NCBI GenBank assembly: GCA_964402115.1
Contig: CAYOBW010000110.1
Coordinates: 1 to 22,322, forward strand
Source of the DNA: CAYOBW01 sp964402115
GTDB taxonomy: Bacteria > Verrucomicrobiota > Kiritimatiellia > UBA8416 > CAYOBW01
Reading direction: 5' to 3'
Length of the DNA stretch: 22,322 nt
Under the pieces are notes generated by a model. It saw nothing but the letters and a program-made list of their open reading frames with translations, was not told the DNA's origin and did no database searches. Below, one piece after another: positions 14,793 to 22,199 of this stretch (positions are counted from its first letter, which is position 1; every line of letters begins with the position of its first letter). The position numbers were made by a program, and so were the translations under genes.

Positions 14793-16079
14793 ATGCAAGC
14801 TGTCTATCCAATGCGGCCGAAGGATCGTTTCGAGGTCTATCGGTTCTTCAATGGGCTGGCTGCCGATGGCCAGGAAGGACTTGACCGTCGTCGGTTGCGC
14901 GTACCTCTGGTCAAGAGCTTCCTGCTCGAACACGTGTCTTCCGCTGGTGGTCGTACCCCGCGTCCACCGAACACCATTCTCCAAGCTCTGGGTGTTGCCG
15001 TCACGCGGCTTGATGAGACGTTCATGGAGGTGCGCGAGCAAGATCCCGGACCGACTGCTGCCGGGTCAGATCGGCGCACTGTTGGCTATGTCGAGCAGTT
15101 CAGTGAAAGGTTCTTTGCCTACTACACGTCTGACGAGTCGCAATGCGCCACCAAGCGCGTGAATCGTTGGATTACGAATTCGCCGGACTTAGACTCCACA
15201 TGGTTCAGCAGTCAACTGCTCCAGCGCTTGTGGGACACCGACGTGAGTCTGCGAGGTGACGAGCGCTTCGGAAAACTGACGTTCAAGCACGAGAGCATCT
15301 TCGAAATGCCGGAGGATGCGGCGGAAGACCCTGACGCCAAGGATGACGACAACGATGGCGAGGACGACGACACCGAGGATCAGCCCGATTTCGAGCGGCG
15401 CAAAGCGCGGTTCCATATGGCCGACCGCATCGGACGCATCAAGGCGTCCCTGAGTAGCCTCCAGGAAAACTACGCGCCGCTCCACGCGTTGCATGCACTC
15501 AGGTTCCCGTCCCGCGTAGGACGGGGCAGCCACGATCTGTACCAACAGGGCCGTCTCACCAATCGCTCTGAGAGTTTCGAGGAGCATCGGAACATGGTGC
15601 GCTACCTGTACAGGACCTATGGTGCCATGCTTGCTCTGACCGAGGACACGGCGTGGCATCGCATGGACGCCACGCCCGCCCGTATGCGCACCAACATTGG
15701 TGCGAAGGGTGTTCCTCTCATCGTACGATTCAAGGAAGAACTGTCCCCGGCGACATTCAGATACTGGGTCATGCGCGCCTTTCAGAAACGCAACCCCTTC
15801 TTCCGCCTCTGGGGCGATCCGATTTGGATGGGACCAACGAAGGTCCACGTATATGGCGCCGACCGCCATCTGTGGCAACCGATCAACATCGAGATGACCG
15901 CGAAAAGCCTCGTCGCCATTCTCCCTCAGGGCACTTGCGGCAACACGTTTCACCGCCTCGTAACGAACATCCAGGCGTACGTGTGTCCTTCAATCGATGC
16001 CTGGCTGGGCAGTGAGCCGTTCCAAGGGCTCATTGACAATTCCATCGCGCAGTCAGGAGGGTATGCCGATGAAGGCTGA
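14793..16079 (+). CDS. Unrecognised 428-residue protein, first gene of putative defense cassette
   Basis: ATG at 14793 with AGGGG five bases upstream; M7 is an alternative start. I recognise no family. No signal peptide, membrane helix or Walker A motif is seen, so it is probably cytoplasmic. Parts visible: an N-terminal region rich in charged helices (PKDRFEVYRFFNGLAADG; GYVEQFSERFFAYYTS); a very acidic low-complexity linker at 174-201 dominated by Asp and Glu, which may mimic DNA or be disordered; and a C-terminal half with VPLIVRFKEELSPATFRYWVM and ending LVAILPQGTCGNTFHRLVTNIQAY, which looks like a compact folded domain. Its stop overlaps the next start by 11 bp, so the two proteins are probably made together. 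Codons such as GAT, AAT and AAG are used more freely than in the flanking genes, fitting acquisition by transfer. Confidence 0.75.
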   Translation: MQAVYPMRPKDRFEVYRFFNGLAADGQEGLDRRRLRVPLVKSFLLEHVSSAGGRTPRPPNTILQALGVAVTRLDETFMEVREQDPGPTAAGSDRRTVGYVEQFSERFFAYYTSDESQCATKRVNRWITNSPDLDSTWFSSQLLQRLWDTDVSLRGDERFGKLTFKHESIFEMPEDAAEDPDAKDDDNDGEDDDTEDQPDFERRKARFHMADRIGRIKASLSSLQENYAPLHALHALRFPSRVGRGSHDLYQQGRLTNRSESFEEHRNMVRYLYRTYGAMLALTEDTAWHRMDATPARMRTNIGAKGVPLIVRFKEELSPATFRYWVMRAFQKRNPFFRLWGDPIWMGPTKVHVYGADRHLWQPINIEMTAKSLVAILPQGTCGNTFHRLVTNIQAYVCPSIDAWLGSEPFQGLIDNSIAQSGGYADEG

Positions 16080-17148
16080 AGCCCTCCTGCGCGATCCGGG
16101 GTTCCAGCTCAACCTCCTGCTCTGGATGACCAGGGAGCAGCCGGCAAACGCATACCTCGTTCGTCCACTGTTCCAGGAATTGGGTTTCGATCTGCTTTAC
16201 ATCGAAACCCCCTTTTCCCTGCCTGAAGAAACGGTCCGCGCCGCTAACTCGACCAACCTGGATATCAGTTTGATGCCCGAGCCAGATGTCTTGCTGCGAC
16301 GCGCCCGTGACCAGAAGGCGCTCTATATCGAGACCAAGGCAGCCGCCTTTTCCGCTGCGAGTTCCAGCGCCAGGCAGGCGCGCGGGCACTTGGTAGCTGC
16401 CGGTCCCGCCTTCGCCGAAGTCATGAAGCCACTGGAACAATGCCTTCTCTGCAATGTGGTGCCCGATGCGGACAGGTCGCCGATGGAAGCATGCTTGGCT
16501 CACCTGCACGACGAACTGGCCCGGTCCGGCCTGTGCGTGGGACCGCACTCCATCCACGGTTTGCGACTCGCCGGTTCTGACATGGCGTATGTCTGGGACA
16601 GCACATTCAGCGGCTACGCTGGCATCGCTGGCGATTCTGCGGTTGTCCTCCGCAACGTGACCGACGACACCGACCCGAGTCCGCTCTTCCTCGTTTTCTG
16701 TGAGCAGGACTATCCTGATCCCGAAAAGCAGGATCTCTGCCGCCGCGCGCTACAGGGTCAGATCCACGCCGAGTTGCTTTGTGAGTTGAATCAGTCTCCC
16801 TGGGATGCGGTCTACTCCCGAACCCTCGACGAACTGCTCAGAACGACAACTGACGGGGTGTTTGACTACATGGGTAAAGAGCGCAGGAAGCGCATGCGCC
16901 GTCTGATACGCGAGAACCTCTTCAAGCGCATCTTCTCTTACTGGCGCGATAAGGATCCCGGTCTAGTCAGGCTGGAGGACGATACGCTCAAAGTCCAGTT
17001 CCGCGACACCACCCAGCACGAGATCTTTCTCGACTGGCTTGAGGACTGCAAGCGTACGAACTTCAGCACTGGAAGTCCGCCGTCCGAGGAGCCGTTGCCT
17101 TTGCTGAGGATGATGGAAGCACACTCGATGGGGCGGACACCTGTGTGA
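16069..17148 (+). CDS. PD-(D/E)XK nuclease-like protein, second gene of putative defense cassette
   Basis: 359 residues. ATG at 16069 chosen because AGGAGGG ends 7-8 nt upstream; ATG 16063 is too close to it and the frame's first start at 15997 lies deep in the previous gene. Near the N-terminus NLDISLMPEPDVLL gives D73, and ALYIETKAAAF gives E88-x-K90: Asp, about 15 residues, then ExK on a strand. This is the core of PD-(D/E)XK nucleases. R102-Q103 in the following helix resembles the Gln motif of the RecB/Cas4 type. The segment before (EQPANAYLVRPLFQELGFDLLYIE) would supply the preceding helix. The C-terminal half holds a basic stretch (GKERRKRMRRLIREN), plausible for nucleic-acid contact, and no further recognised domain. 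A nuclease role is inferred; specificity and partner function are unknown. Confidence 0.7.
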   Translation: MKAEALLRDPGFQLNLLLWMTREQPANAYLVRPLFQELGFDLLYIETPFSLPEETVRAANSTNLDISLMPEPDVLLRRARDQKALYIETKAAAFSAASSSARQARGHLVAAGPAFAEVMKPLEQCLLCNVVPDADRSPMEACLAHLHDELARSGLCVGPHSIHGLRLAGSDMAYVWDSTFSGYAGIAGDSAVVLRNVTDDTDPSPLFLVFCEQDYPDPEKQDLCRRALQGQIHAELLCELNQSPWDAVYSRTLDELLRTTTDGVFDYMGKERRKRMRRLIRENLFKRIFSYWRDKDPGLVRLEDDTLKVQFRDTTQHEIFLDWLEDCKRTNFSTGSPPSEEPLPLLRMMEAHSMGRTPV

Positions 17149-17574
17149 TTGCCGCCATGCCTGTTCCGGTTGCGGAGAAGACCGTTGACATGGGTGCGGC
17201 TGCATCCTTGACCTTGCCCCACCCAAGAAGCCTTACTGCAACGGGTAAAACAGGCTTGCCCAAAACCACTGTCGTCCACCGCGTCACCGGGGCGGCTACA
17301 GGGGAGGAGACTGCTCGTCCTCGTCGTCGGAGGTCGGTGTCCCTCGCTCGTTTCGCGGACGATAAGCTGTCGGCGTGGCGGGCTGGATTGTGCGGGTAGG
17401 GCGGAGAGGTCGGGATTGGAATCCCGACCCACGAGGGGAGCGACGTCCCGCCGCGTTGCGTGCGAGGGGCGTGGCAGAGATGACGGCTTGCCGCGTTGCC
17501 CCGTAGCCCCCGCGTGAGGCGGGGGACGGATGGCTTGAAGCAGCTCGTGGTCGTCCGCCGCCTTATAGCGGCAG
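17149..17574. other. 426-bp intergenic region with dispersed repeats
   Basis: No credible gene. The first 110 bp past the PD-(D/E)XK gene are unremarkable; AAGCCT (17228-17233) pairs with AGGCTT (17252-17257), but the 18-nt loop and missing T-run make it a poor terminator. From about 17305 there is a CTCGTCCTCGTCGTCGG tract like that at 7176-7203, then the GGTCGGGAT palindrome (17408-17429), then a GTAG-hairpin pair from 17503. The repeat-rich right half returns to high GC. Confidence 0.7.
17408..17429. repeat. GGTCGGGAT palindrome, second copy
   Basis: Arms GGTCGGGAT (17408-17416) and ATCCCGACC (17421-17429), identical to those at 7282-7303, with loop TGGA instead of TTCG. The flank on the right, CCACGAGGGGAGCG, matches CTACGGGGGGAGCG beside the first copy, so it is a true repeat family and not a chance hairpin. 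Confidence 0.75.
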
Positions 17575-17584
17575 CTACGGGGAG
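17503..17584. repeat. Head-to-head pair of GTAG hairpins (BIME-like), second copy
   Basis: The plus unit: GTAG at 17503-17506, stem CCCCCGC (17507-17513)/GCGGGGG (17519-17525), then GAC. The minus unit (17584-17555): CCCC GTAG C TGCCGC TATAA GGCGGCGGAC, where the loop differs from copy 12937-12964 but the stem is kept. The TAG in its GTAG is the stop of the gene ending at 17575. Confidence 0.7.
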
Positions 17585-20559
17585 GGAGTCCGCGGGCTGT
17601 TCCGTCGTCGCCCCGCCACCGCGCAGCCGGCTGCCGCGAGCAGGCCGAGCACGGTGAGGGCGTGGCCGAGGCGGTCGGCGGGCTGGAAGCCGTACCGCAG
17701 TTCGACGTCGGGCGAGGTGGGGTAAACCAGCATGAAGCACGGCGTGACCATGTAGACCGCCGGCGCGCCGCGCACGCGCCAGTTGGGGTGATAGGTGCAC
17801 TTGACGATGTGCGGCTTCCCGATGGCGGTGGTGCGGAAGCGGATGCAGGTGTCGCTCACCGACTCCTCGACGATCGGGGCCGTGCAGCGGCGCCAGTCGG
17901 TGCGCGGCTCGGGCGGCGGGTGACCCTTGAGCGCCGTGAGCCGGCTGCGGAAGTCGGCCGCATCCAGCACGGCGGGGAACGGCGCGCGCGACTCGGCCGG
18001 GCTCCGCAGCAGGGCGTACGGGGTCTGCACGGCGGCGATGATGTACAGCCACTCCAGGCTGTCGGCGGGCCACGTCGGCGTGCTCACCGCGGCCGGCGGC
18101 GTGTCGGGCACGTAGACGTAGCGGCCCTCGTGCGAGGTCAGTTCGTACAGCTCCCACCCGCCGCCGTCGGCCAGGCGCCGCCATTCGGGCGCCGCCGCCA
18201 GGGCGCGCTGCGTCTCCTCCCAGCGGGCGATGAAGTGCTTCACGTTGAACAGCTCCAGGTGCCGCGTGGCATTCGTGAAGTTGAACGTCGTGGGCCGGAC
18301 CAGCGTGGGGAAGCCGGCGCACGCCCGCGAGGTCTCGCCCTGGATGTAGTACGCGTAGTAGGCGCCGACGGCGGAGTTGACGATGCCGCCCTCGAGCACG
18401 GGCTTGCCCGTCAGGTGCGGCACGCACTCGAAAACGCGGCTCGACCCCAGGCGGCTGTTGTCGTCGTGGAGGTCGTTCGCCAGGCGCCCCGGCGTCCCGG
18501 CGAGCGCCCGCACGAGCGGCTCGAACGCCGGCCAGGGCTGCTTGCGCTCCAGCCCCTCGTAGTTCCACTGCGCCCAGCCGCGTACGTCGTTGGGCCGGGC
18601 GATGCCCCAGGCGAACACGGCGACGACCGCCGCCAGCACGGCCGCCGGCTGCCCGCGGCGCCCCTGCAGCGCCAGCCCCACGCCGGCCGCCGCCAGCGCC
18701 AGCGCGGCATACACGATGAAAGGCCACAGCCGCACGTTCACGAAGACCGGCGAGACGTGGTCGTAGCCGAAGAAGAGCAGCAGCAGGGCGAGCCCGAGCA
18801 GGAGCGTCGTCGCCAGCACGAAGCGGTCGCGCCGCCACAGCCCCAGCCCCGCACCCGCGGCGGCCAGCCCCGCGACGCCCCAGGCGAAGGGCGGGTAGTC
18901 GCGCACGAAGGCCAGGCTCCAGTTGATGCCGAAGTCCACGGCGTACTCCTGGCGCGCCAGCAGCGGGACGAGCCACCAGGCCATCAGCAGCGCGCCGAGC
19001 CCGCCCTCGCGCAGCCCCACGCCCACCGCCCGCCGCCAGCCCGCGCGCGGGCCGAGGCAGGGCAGCAGCGCGCCCAGCAGCGCCGCCATGATGGAGGTGA
19101 AGAAGTGCGACGCGATCACGGCCGCCACCAGCAGCGACGTGCGCACGCGGAATCGGCCGTCGTCCATGTCGCGCCACACCGCCGCCACGGCGAGGAGCAT
19201 GAGCGGGAAGCTCAGGCTGTTGGCCAGCATGCCGGCCAGCGTGCTGTAGGCGTTGACGCCGAACATCGTGTGCGCCCGGTCGAAGAGCAGCGGCAGCATG
19301 GCGGCGGCGACCAGCACGGGCACGGGGCGCGGGGCGCGGAACTGGCGCGCGGCGAACCAGGCCGCCGCCGGGAGCGTGAAGAGCCCCAGCACGCTGACCA
19401 GCTTGAAGGCGACGTTGAAGGGCAGCGCCACGCTCGAGAGCGCCATCAGCAGGTAGGGGAGCGTGAAGTAGTACTGGAAGAGCGGGAAGCCGCACCACCA
19501 GCCGCCGGCCCACGAGACGATGCGCCCGTGCCCGAACAACTGCGCGCGGAGCTGGCTGGCGAGGTAGTTGTGGGCCGGCGTGTCGCCGCCGACCGTGGTC
19601 GTGTCCAGGAAGAGCAGCCAGGGCGGAATGTGGTAGAGGGTGAAGGCGCACAGGAGCAGGAGCACGGCCGGGACCAGGCTGCGTTCCAGCCCGGGCGCGG
19701 CGCCGGCCAGCGGTCCGGCCAGTGCGCGCAGGGCGGCGCGGCAGCGCGGGATCTGCATGCCGACGAACAGCGTGAGGAGCAGCACCAGCGCGGCGCCGCG
19801 GGCGCGCGGCCCGAGCAGGCGTTGCCAGAGCGGCGGGGAGACGGACAGGTCGCCCATGAGGGCGTCCAGCTCCGTGGCGCCGGCGGCGCCGCGGCGCTCC
19901 ACGAGCACGTAGGCGGCATACCGGCTCGCCGGCAGCGCGGTCGCGTTGCGCACATCGAAATCGAGGACCGTGGGCGTGCCGGGGGTGAGCTTGACCTCGC
20001 GCCAGCCGGCCGGCGTGCAGGTGAATTCGTCCGGCAGCCGCAGGCAGATCCGCGCCGGCGCGGGTTTGCCGTCGAGGGGCAGCAGGCGGACGCGCAGCGT
20101 AGCCCGCCCGCCGATGACGGCCGGCCCGACCTGGCCGGTCACGAACGGCGGCGGGGCGCCGGTGACGGACAGGCGCACATCCTGCAGGGCCGAGAAGCGG
20201 CGGCCGTTGCTATCCGCATAGCGCAGCGTGACCAGGCCGAGGTTCGCGCCCGCGCCGGCCGCCGGGGCGGGCAGTTCGAAGAGCGGATCCACGAGCGCGC
20301 CGGGCGCGAGGGCGGGCGCCAGCGCGTGCAGGTGGGTCTGGCCGCCCCACTCGATCGCCGCGCGCACGTCGTACGCGGTGTCGTCACCCGTGTTGCTGAC
20401 ACGCAGCCCCACGGCGAGGCCGCTGTCCGTCCTTTCCGCCACCGGCTCGACGCGCAGGCCGATGCTGCCCGCTGCGGCCGGCTGTCCGGCGCCCAGCAGC
20501 GCCAGCGCGAAGGCCAGCGACGGCAGCGGCAACAGGTGCGGAAACAGGCGAGCTCTCAT
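17575..20559 (-). CDS. Large membrane protein, PTPS-related/GT-C-like family
   Basis: 994 residues from the ATG at 20559, which opens a signal peptide (MRARLFPHLLPLPSLAFALALLGAG); the frame extends to a TTG at 20592 but that gives no better N-terminus. Residues about 30-260 are two beta-rich segments outside the membrane: a CARDB-like part (GLRVSNTGDDTAYDV) and a second sandwich. Roughly a dozen membrane helices follow. The loop GGDTPAHNYLASQLRAQL and GWWCGFPLFQYYFTLPYLL (from about residue 323) is the hallmark of the '6-pyruvoyl-tetrahydropterin synthase related' membrane family (PF10131), whose topology and acidic first loop resemble GT-C glycosyltransferases. A C-terminal soluble domain and one last helix end in an Arg-rich tail. 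Despite the family name no pterin enzyme is implied. Likely role: transferring sugar from a lipid carrier to an envelope glycan (inference). Its TAG stop lies in a repeat. Confidence 0.7.
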   Translation of the reverse strand: MRARLFPHLLPLPSLAFALALLGAGQPAAAGSIGLRVEPVAERTDSGLAVGLRVSNTGDDTAYDVRAAIEWGGQTHLHALAPALAPGALVDPLFELPAPAAGAGANLGLVTLRYADSNGRRFSALQDVRLSVTGAPPPFVTGQVGPAVIGGRATLRVRLLPLDGKPAPARICLRLPDEFTCTPAGWREVKLTPGTPTVLDFDVRNATALPASRYAAYVLVERRGAAGATELDALMGDLSVSPPLWQRLLGPRARGAALVLLLTLFVGMQIPRCRAALRALAGPLAGAAPGLERSLVPAVLLLLCAFTLYHIPPWLLFLDTTTVGGDTPAHNYLASQLRAQLFGHGRIVSWAGGWWCGFPLFQYYFTLPYLLMALSSVALPFNVAFKLVSVLGLFTLPAAAWFAARQFRAPRPVPVLVAAAMLPLLFDRAHTMFGVNAYSTLAGMLANSLSFPLMLLAVAAVWRDMDDGRFRVRTSLLVAAVIASHFFTSIMAALLGALLPCLGPRAGWRRAVGVGLREGGLGALLMAWWLVPLLARQEYAVDFGINWSLAFVRDYPPFAWGVAGLAAAGAGLGLWRRDRFVLATTLLLGLALLLLFFGYDHVSPVFVNVRLWPFIVYAALALAAAGVGLALQGRRGQPAAVLAAVVAVFAWGIARPNDVRGWAQWNYEGLERKQPWPAFEPLVRALAGTPGRLANDLHDDNSRLGSSRVFECVPHLTGKPVLEGGIVNSAVGAYYAYYIQGETSRACAGFPTLVRPTTFNFTNATRHLELFNVKHFIARWEETQRALAAAPEWRRLADGGGWELYELTSHEGRYVYVPDTPPAAVSTPTWPADSLEWLYIIAAVQTPYALLRSPAESRAPFPAVLDAADFRSRLTALKGHPPPEPRTDWRRCTAPIVEESVSDTCIRFRTTAIGKPHIVKCTYHPNWRVRGAPAVYMVTPCFMLVYPTSPDVELRYGFQPADRLGHALTVLGLLAAAGCAVAGRRRNSPRTPSP

Positions 20560-20567
20560 GGCGCGGC

Positions 20568-20597
20568 ATCCTAGCCGCCCGCCCGCGGGCAACGCAA
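20568..20597 (-). promoter_or_regulatory. Candidate promoter of the PTPS-related membrane protein gene
   Basis: Minus strand TTGCGT (20597-20592), 18-bp spacer, TAGGAT (20573-20568). The ATG at 20559 is only 8 nt past the -10, so if real the transcript would be leaderless or nearly so. The AGGA of the -10 could otherwise serve as a ribosome-binding site. Confidence 0.3.
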
Positions 20598-20607
20598 CGC
20601 GAAACCC

Positions 20608-20637
20608 GGAGATCCTTCGCTGTGCTCAGGATGACGA
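20608..20637. repeat. Short dispersed-type repeat with ATCCT/AGGAT ends
   Basis: GATCCTTCGCTGTGCTCAGG, then ATGACGAG. ATCCT (20612-20616) pairs with AGGAT (20628-20632) around TCGCTGTGCTC. I know near-identical sequences as short intergenic repeats in many unrelated bacterial genomes. There is only one copy in this window, between the two minus-strand genes. Confidence 0.45.
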
Positions 20638-20675
20638 GCGTATGGCAGGGTTACTTGCCTGACAGCACACTGCCG

Positions 20676-20696
20676 GCGCCAGGGGGAGGCTGGCGC
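20676..20696 (-). terminator. Hairpin 14 nt past the PqaA-like stop, possible terminator
   Basis: GCGCCAG (20676-20682) and CTGGCGC (20690-20696) form a perfect 7-bp GC-rich stem with a 7-nt loop just past the stop at 20710. There is no T-run on the minus strand, so termination would have to be of an atypical or factor-aided kind. Confidence 0.35.
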
Positions 20697-20709
20697 GCGC
20701 GGACGATCG

Positions 20710-22083
20710 TTACGGGCCCGCCGTCTCCGGGTACGGCAGCGTCTCCGGCACGATCGAGACGCCGCTGGTCAGCACGAGCGGCTCGGCGAAGCCGGCCGGA
20801 TCGTCGTACTGCAATTCCACCAGGACCGCCGCCCAGCCCTGCGCCGGCCGTGCGGTCGCGGCCTCGTACACGCCCGGCGAGACCGGCGCGAGCTCCCCGG
20901 CCTTCCACGCCGGCCCCGTGGTCTTCAGCATGAAGTCGCGCGCTTTCGGATTCGCCGCGCGCCACACCAGCACCTTCCGCGGCGCGTCCGCCGTCTCGAT
21001 CCGGAGGCACCCGGGCGCCGTCTCCTGCCACGTGAAGGCGGGCAGGGGGCGGCCCTGGAGGATGCTGGCGAAAAACGAACGGACCGTCCTGCCCGCCGAC
21101 GCGTCCAGGCCGTGGTCGGTGTTCGGGATGTAGCGCAGGTGCTTCGGCCCGGTGAGGTCGTTCCAGTAGAACCGCCAGGAGTCGGGCAGGAAGAACTGGT
21201 CGCCGGTGGAGTTGACGATCAGCTTCGGCATGGTCAGGCGGTCGCGGTACGCCCACGGGTCGACGATCGCCTGCGAGACGCGCATCTCCGGCGCGCCCAT
21301 GCGCTGGGGCAGCCGCTGCGCGACGTAGTCCTGCACCGCGTCGGCGTAGCGCCCGTAGGCCGCGTGGTGATGGCGGAAGGAGGGCTCGAGGTTCAGCAGG
21401 TCGATCACCTTCGGCGCCACGCCGACGACCCGCTTGTCCGCCGCCGCCGCGAGCCACGCCGTCCAGCCGCGCTTGGAGGCGCCCGTCACGACGAACCGCC
21501 GGACCGCGACCGCCGCCGGCATGCCGGTTGCGCAGTACGCCGTCACCGCGTCCATCGCCCGGACCGCGCTCAGCGCCATCGGCAGCTGGCACAGCCACTC
21601 CGGGTCGCCCGTCGCGAGCTGGCGCGCCCACGCGAACGACAGGATCTGGTCCTCGTGCCGCCGCCGGGGCCCGGGGTCGGCGAGGAAGCCGAGCGGCTGG
21701 TTCGGCACGTTGCCGACCCGCGCGGTCACCGCGCGCAGCTTGATGGCGGTTTCCGCCAGGTAGCCGTTCGGCGCGCTGGGCGGCTGCGCCTCGCTGTCGC
21801 CGCCGGCGATATCCAGCAGGGCGATGTCGTGTTCCACCTTCGCAGGGACATAAACCTCGAGCCAGTGGTGCCAGAGGGTGCGGTCCACGTCCTTCCCCGT
21901 GCGCCACGCCTGCGACGCCAGGTAGAGCACGGCGAAGGTGCCCTCCGCCGCCCGCTCCGCCCGGATCACTTTCCACGCGTAGTGCGGGTCCGGCTTGGCG
22001 ACGTAGTCGTCGAGCGGGCCGGCCTGGACGAAGCCCAGCCCTGTTACGAGCAGAAATGCCGCAGCGGGAATCCTCAGGTTCAT
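20710..22083 (-). CDS. PhoPQ-activated pathogenicity-related (PqaA-type) secreted alpha/beta hydrolase
   Basis: 457 residues, near the usual family length. ATG at 22083 has AGAGGT six bases upstream and opens a signal peptide (MNLRIPAAAFLLVTGLGFVQA-G). The mature protein follows the PqaA pattern (PF10142): PLDDYVAKPDPHYAWKVI, then LWHHWLEVYVP, HEDQILSFAWARQL and AMDAV. The nucleophile elbow is VVTGASKRGW with S203. The acid is probably the Asp of VNSTGDQFFLPDS and the base the His of IPNTDHGL. A small beta-sandwich ends the protein. The Salmonella homologue is induced by PhoPQ and was named for that; in PVC bacteria secreted members occur near carbohydrate-active genes and the substrate is not established. 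It lies 150 bp upstream of the membrane protein gene on the same strand, probably in a separate transcript. Confidence 0.88.
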   Translation of the reverse strand: MNLRIPAAAFLLVTGLGFVQAGPLDDYVAKPDPHYAWKVIRAERAAEGTFAVLYLASQAWRTGKDVDRTLWHHWLEVYVPAKVEHDIALLDIAGGDSEAQPPSAPNGYLAETAIKLRAVTARVGNVPNQPLGFLADPGPRRRHEDQILSFAWARQLATGDPEWLCQLPMALSAVRAMDAVTAYCATGMPAAVAVRRFVVTGASKRGWTAWLAAAADKRVVGVAPKVIDLLNLEPSFRHHHAAYGRYADAVQDYVAQRLPQRMGAPEMRVSQAIVDPWAYRDRLTMPKLIVNSTGDQFFLPDSWRFYWNDLTGPKHLRYIPNTDHGLDASAGRTVRSFFASILQGRPLPAFTWQETAPGCLRIETADAPRKVLVWRAANPKARDFMLKTTGPAWKAGELAPVSPGVYEAATARPAQGWAAVLVELQYDDPAGFAEPLVLTSGVSIVPETLPYPETAGP

Positions 22084-22158
22084 GGCGTACCTCTGATAGA
22101 TGGATGACGATGACTACACTCATCCACAGGAGGCGCCACCGTCAAGCCAACAGTCGGC

Positions 22159-22199
22159 CCCCCGCGCGGGGGCAGGCCCGCGACTGCGGCCGGGCCTGC
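22159..22199. repeat. Two adjacent GC hairpins upstream of the PqaA-like gene
   Basis: CCCCCGCGCGGGGG (22159-22172) is a perfect 14-bp palindrome. GCAGGCCCG (22172-22180) pairs exactly with CGGGCCTGC (22191-22199) around a 10-nt loop. They may mark the end of a plus-strand or minus-strand unit outside the window, or be another repeat. The rest of 22084-22322 shows no gene. Confidence 0.4.

Noticed and set aside
14680..15162. 160-residue plus frame before and across the cassette's first gene
   Set aside because: Shadow frame; the 14793 frame has a ribosome-binding site and protein-like composition over 428 residues.
15997..16068. Longer N-terminus for the PD-(D/E)XK gene
   Set aside because: It would overlap the upstream gene by 83 bp and lacks a ribosome-binding site; AGGAGGG is correctly spaced for ATG 16069.
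17145..17399. 84-residue plus frame starting GTGA, overlapping the stop of the nuclease-like gene by 4 bp
   Set aside because: The overlap looks like coupling, but the second half is made of the dispersed repeat tract (Arg-rich), there is no ribosome-binding site and no recognisable fold. A third cassette gene is possible but not supported.
17063..20574. Long open frames on both strands across the PTPS-related gene (862 and 970 residues)
   Set aside because: They are out-of-frame shadows. Only the 17575-20559 minus frame shows a signal peptide, membrane helices and a family motif.
22113..22145. Promoter for the PqaA-like gene with TTGACG (22145-22140)
   Set aside because: The -35 is good, but the nearest acceptable -10 (TGTAGT) is 21 bp away and at 17 bp there is only TGAGTG.
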